Notes under the pieces: generated by a model
The model's database searches: none
Told to the model about the DNA's origin: nothing
What the model saw: only the letters and a program-made list of their open reading frames with translations
Shown here: in pieces, positions 15,377-17,627 of the stretch
Layout: each line of letters begins with the position of its first letter
How positions within the stretch are numbered: position 1 is the stretch's first letter
Position numbers and translations under genes: made by a program
NCBI GenBank assembly: GCA_903904635.1
Contig: CAIVDH010000219.1
Location: forward strand, 1-17,627
Source: an uncultured Burkholderiales bacterium
GTDB taxonomy: Bacteria > Pseudomonadota > Gammaproteobacteria > Burkholderiales > Burkholderiaceae_D
DNA length: 17,627 nucleotides
Direction: 5' to 3'

Positions 15377-16591
15377 TCACTGCGTTTGCATTCCAGTGGC
15401 CGTTGTTACCGGTGTTGTGGTCGTTGCTGTAGCCGCTGTTGTTGGCGCAGTGCTTGTTGTGCCGGCAGTACTGGCTGGCGTGACAGCTTCTGCGGTGCTT
15501 GCCGCTATAGCAGGCGTTATAGTGGCAGTGGTGCCTGTCGTTGTGCTCGTCGTTGTACTCGCTGCAGCCGATACTTTGCTTGCACCCTCAGTCTTGACTA
15601 TCTGGCCACGTACCTCACCGCTGGGGAATGCCGCCGACAAGATTTCGTAATACATATTTCCTGCATTAAGTGCGGCTATCTGGATATCGCTGAGTGTATT
15701 GCGTGCAGTCCAGATACCTGAATTTGCCACAGTCTGCGTCAGGCTTGCCACCACTGGCCCTGTTGCATCGGCGGCTGCCTCTCGTATATTGGCAGCAGTG
15801 CCTGTCATGCCGGTAGAGAGTAATGCAGAGGTGAGTGATTTATCGGCAGGTTTGTAAAGTGAAATGGCAATTGCCGAGGCGCTGCTGGTATTGGCCGGTA
15901 TAACCAGTGAGCCAGACAACAGGTTGGTAAAAAATAGTGGCAGATTGTCTGTGGCTGTCGCAGTCACCGTGGTGCCTGTTCCTGCAATGGTGGTGGCAGG
16001 TGTGGTGCCCGTTGTGCCATTGGTCGTGCTGCTGGCTGTGCTGCCGACCATACTATTGATAACAGTGCTAATGGCAATGCCGCTCTTGGGTAGCTGTGCC
16101 CGCACTTGTCCACGTATTTCGCCATCAGGAAATGCAGCGCTTTTTATATTGATGTAGTAAGTGCCGGTTTTTAGTTTTTCTAATTGTTCAGCGCTGAGTA
16201 TGCTTGCTGCCGTCCATACACCCCTACCCGGACTGGTTTCAGTAAAAGGAATGACTTCAGCGCCGTTAATACCTTTTATACCTTCATGTGCATTGACGCC
16301 TGTTGCGGTAACGTCTGCAGTGATGACGGTGGCTTTTATTTGCCGCGTATTTAGGTCAACAATGATTGCTGCTGCTGCACTGGCGTTGCTTGTGACTGCG
16401 GGTATTACTTCACCGCCGTTAAGAGTGGCTGAAAATATATTATCAGGGACAGTGCTGTTGATTGCGGTTACCTGACTTAATCCTGGCGTAATTGGTGTGA
16501 CAGGATTGTTGTCGCTGCCGCAGGCTGCAAGTATCAATGTTAGTAATGCTATCCAATATGTTGAGACTGCTCGTAATGAAAATGATTTCAT
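15377..16591 (-). CDS. Lipoprotein with two CHRD domains
   Basis: A 404-residue secreted protein. The N-terminus is a lipoprotein signal peptide (basic MKSFSLR, hydrophobic core, lipobox LILAAC with Cys24), followed by GSDNN. Asp at +3 makes outer-membrane placement likely. Two CHRD domains follow (about 51-167 and 217-333), each ending in the family motif (FPDGEIRGQV and FPSGEVRGQI) and each containing VWTA or IWTA before a conserved helix. They are joined by a Ser/Thr/Gly-rich linker. From about 335 to the end the chain is almost only Ala, Thr, Ser and Pro, a flexible tail. CHRD domains were first defined in chordin; their role in bacteria is unknown. ATG 16591 has AGAGG (16603-16599) as ribosome site. 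It is transcribed convergently to the GGDEF/EAL gene and divergently from the methyltransferase. Confidence 0.88.
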   Translation of the reverse strand: MKSFSLRAVSTYWIALLTLILAACGSDNNPVTPITPGLSQVTAINSTVPDNIFSATLNGGEVIPAVTSNASAAAAIIVDLNTRQIKATVITADVTATGVNAHEGIKGINGAEVIPFTETSPGRGVWTAASILSAEQLEKLKTGTYYINIKSAAFPDGEIRGQVRAQLPKSGIAISTVINSMVGSTASSTTNGTTGTTPATTIAGTGTTVTATATDNLPLFFTNLLSGSLVIPANTSSASAIAISLYKPADKSLTSALLSTGMTGTAANIREAAADATGPVVASLTQTVANSGIWTARNTLSDIQIAALNAGNMYYEILSAAFPSGEVRGQIVKTEGASKVSAAASTTTSTTTGTTATITPAIAASTAEAVTPASTAGTTSTAPTTAATATTTTPVTTATGMQTQ

Positions 16592-16926
16592 GAGTGATCC
16601 TCTGGTTGAGAAATACTCCCTGGTTTACTGGAATGCTGCGTTATGTATTTTTCGATCGCAAAGCTTGATAAGCGTTGCAATGAAATTGTTGCGCAGTCTG
16701 AATACCTGGTATGGCTTAGGTGTGATGCAAAGTGTGTCTTAGCATGGGCTGTGCCTGGATCAAAAAGCCAGATGCGATGAGGCTGATACGAGTTGCTCCT
16801 GTCTGTTGATAATCTGGGGTCGGTAAATTTTGCCGGTTATGTGTAAATTTTTTCGAATCGCCTGTTACATCTTGCTGTTTGCTATGATGCAGCCTTCATG
16901 GCAAACAGCGATTACGCAATTTCATC
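16592..16926. other. Divergent intergenic region
   Basis: This 335-bp stretch separates the CHRD lipoprotein from the methyltransferase gene. It holds the lipoprotein's ribosome site at 16599-16603 and, on the right, the promoter and inverted repeat described separately. I found no small gene or RNA in the middle and no confident promoter on the minus strand. Confidence 0.6.
16874..16909 (+). promoter_or_regulatory. Extended -10 promoter inside a 14-bp inverted repeat
   Basis: TGCTATGAT at 16880-16888 is an extended -10 element (TG-N-TATGAT) 38 bases before the methyltransferase ATG. It is covered by the left arm of an inverted repeat: GCTGTTTGCTATGA (16874-16887) and TCATGGCAAACAGC (16896-16909), with 13 of 14 positions complementary and an 8-base centre. 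No T-run follows, so it is more likely an operator, or a hairpin in the first part of the transcript, than a terminator. No clear -35 is present, as is common for extended -10 promoters. Confidence 0.6.
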
Positions 16927-17627
16927 ATGGTTGAAATCAAACCGGAACAATCGGTAGAGTTACTCAAGGCGCTACACATCCTGACCCGCGATGGCAAGAT
17001 GAATCAGGATAGCCGTCGTAAATTAAAGCAGGTGTATCACTTGTTTCAGTTTATTGAGCCTTTGCTGTTGCAGCTGGAACAGCAGGAGCGCGCCATACAA
17101 TTAGTGGATCATGGTGCCGGCAAGTCCTATCTGGGATTTATTTTGTATGACTTGTTTTTCAAGGCGCGGCATGATGCTTCGCATATCTTTGGCATAGAGA
17201 CACGTAGCGAGTTGGTGGAGAGTTCACGCGCCTTGGCGCAAAAATGTGAATTTACCCGCATGTCATTTCTGAATTTGTCGGTCGCAGAATCTATCGTCTC
17301 AACAAAATTGCCGGCCACGATAGATATCGTTACGGCTTTGCATGCATGTGATACGGCCACCGATGATGCAATTCGTTTCGCGTTAAAAAAACAGGCGCAG
17401 TTTATTGTGTTGGTGCCTTGCTGTCAGGCAGAGGTGGCGAGTGTATTGAAAAAAGGTAAAGGGCAGGCCTTGTCGCGTGATGCGCTAACCGAAATCTGGC
17501 GTCATCCTTTGCATACGCGTGAATTTGGTAGTCAGGTAACGAATGTATTGCGCTGCCTGCAGTTAGAAGCGCATGGATATCAGGTCAATGTGACTGAGCT
17601 GGTGGGTTGGGAACATTCGATGAAAAA
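16927..17627 (+). CDS. Class I SAM-dependent methyltransferase (Methyltransf_32-like), 3' end cut off
   Basis: An open frame of 233 complete codons that runs off the right edge. It starts MVEIKPEQSVELLKALHIL with a helical N-terminal region. The SAM-binding motif I is LVDHGAGKSYLGFILYDLFF (about residues 58-77), followed by GIETRSELVESSRALAQK (acidic residue at the end of strand 2). Then come IDIVTALHACDTATDDAIRFAL (strand 4 region) and FIVLVPCCQ (about 156-164). The LHACDTATD and PCC motifs match Methyltransf_32 proteins, the group that includes the TRMT13 and GSTCD methyltransferase domains; the substrate of bacterial members is not known to me, though RNA is plausible. ATG 16927 has no strong ribosome site, but the frame before it is not homologous-looking. 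Its promoter lies under the inverted repeat at 16874-16909. Confidence 0.85.
   Translation, partial: MVEIKPEQSVELLKALHILTRDGKMNQDSRRKLKQVYHLFQFIEPLLLQLEQQERAIQLVDHGAGKSYLGFILYDLFFKARHDASHIFGIETRSELVESSRALAQKCEFTRMSFLNLSVAESIVSTKLPATIDIVTALHACDTATDDAIRFALKKQAQFIVLVPCCQAEVASVLKKGKGQALSRDALTEIWRHPLHTREFGSQVTNVLRCLQLEAHGYQVNVTELVGWEHSMK

Noticed and set aside
15386..16475. Plus-strand hydrophobic open frames opposite the CHRD gene
   Set aside because: They arise from the complement of Ala/Thr-rich codons (Val/Ala runs) and lack start signals; the minus-strand gene has a signal peptide and domains.

Overview
The window looks like a chromosomal segment from a beta-proteobacterium, probably Burkholderiales and perhaps near Oxalobacteraceae. 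This rests on moderate GC content, a paaE-paaG-paaI-paaK block, a PhaC-type polyhydroxyalkanoate synthase, and a composite GGDEF/EAL protein. The family-level guess is weak because no rRNA or other phylogenetic marker is present.

Layout: (1) Bases 1-3281, plus strand, carry the end of a phenylacetate catabolic operon: the 3' part of paaE, then paaG, paaI and paaK. It covers activation to phenylacetyl-CoA (PaaK), part of ring epoxidation (PaaE), isomerisation of the epoxide (PaaG) and a salvage thioesterase (PaaI). (2) Bases 3369-4503, minus strand, hold an RTX-type secreted calcium-binding repeat protein broken by a 2-bp deletion inside one repeat. Its leader carries a convincing sigma-70 promoter whose -35 lies inside a perfect FNR/CRP-family palindrome. 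(3) Bases 4765-9021, minus strand, form a translationally coupled three-gene ABC exporter operon of the MacB/FtsX type: ATPase, large permease, periplasmic adaptor. (4) Bases 9095-9163, minus strand, form a complete but abnormal tRNA-like cloverleaf with a canonical T-arm, a 5-nt D-loop, no usable anticodon loop and CCT in place of CCA.

(5) Bases 9307-12317, plus strand, hold a FemAB/CelD-fold acyltransferase-like gene whose stop overlaps by one base the start of a divergent PhaC synthase with an intact Cys-Asp-His triad. (6) Bases 12608-15301 encode a membrane sensor-HAMP-PAS-GGDEF-EAL protein with intact catalytic motifs and an I-site, closed by a strong intrinsic terminator. (7) Bases 15377-16591, minus strand, encode a lipoprotein with two CHRD domains. 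(8) From 16927 to the window end, plus strand, is a truncated class I methyltransferase of the Methyltransf_32 type. A 14-bp inverted repeat overlies its likely extended -10 promoter.

The parts best worth a second look are the tRNA-like element beside the FemAB-like gene, the coupled acyltransferase/PHA-synthase pair, the FNR-like control of the broken RTX gene, and the dyad over the methyltransferase promoter. No mobile element, CRISPR array or complete defence system was recognised.
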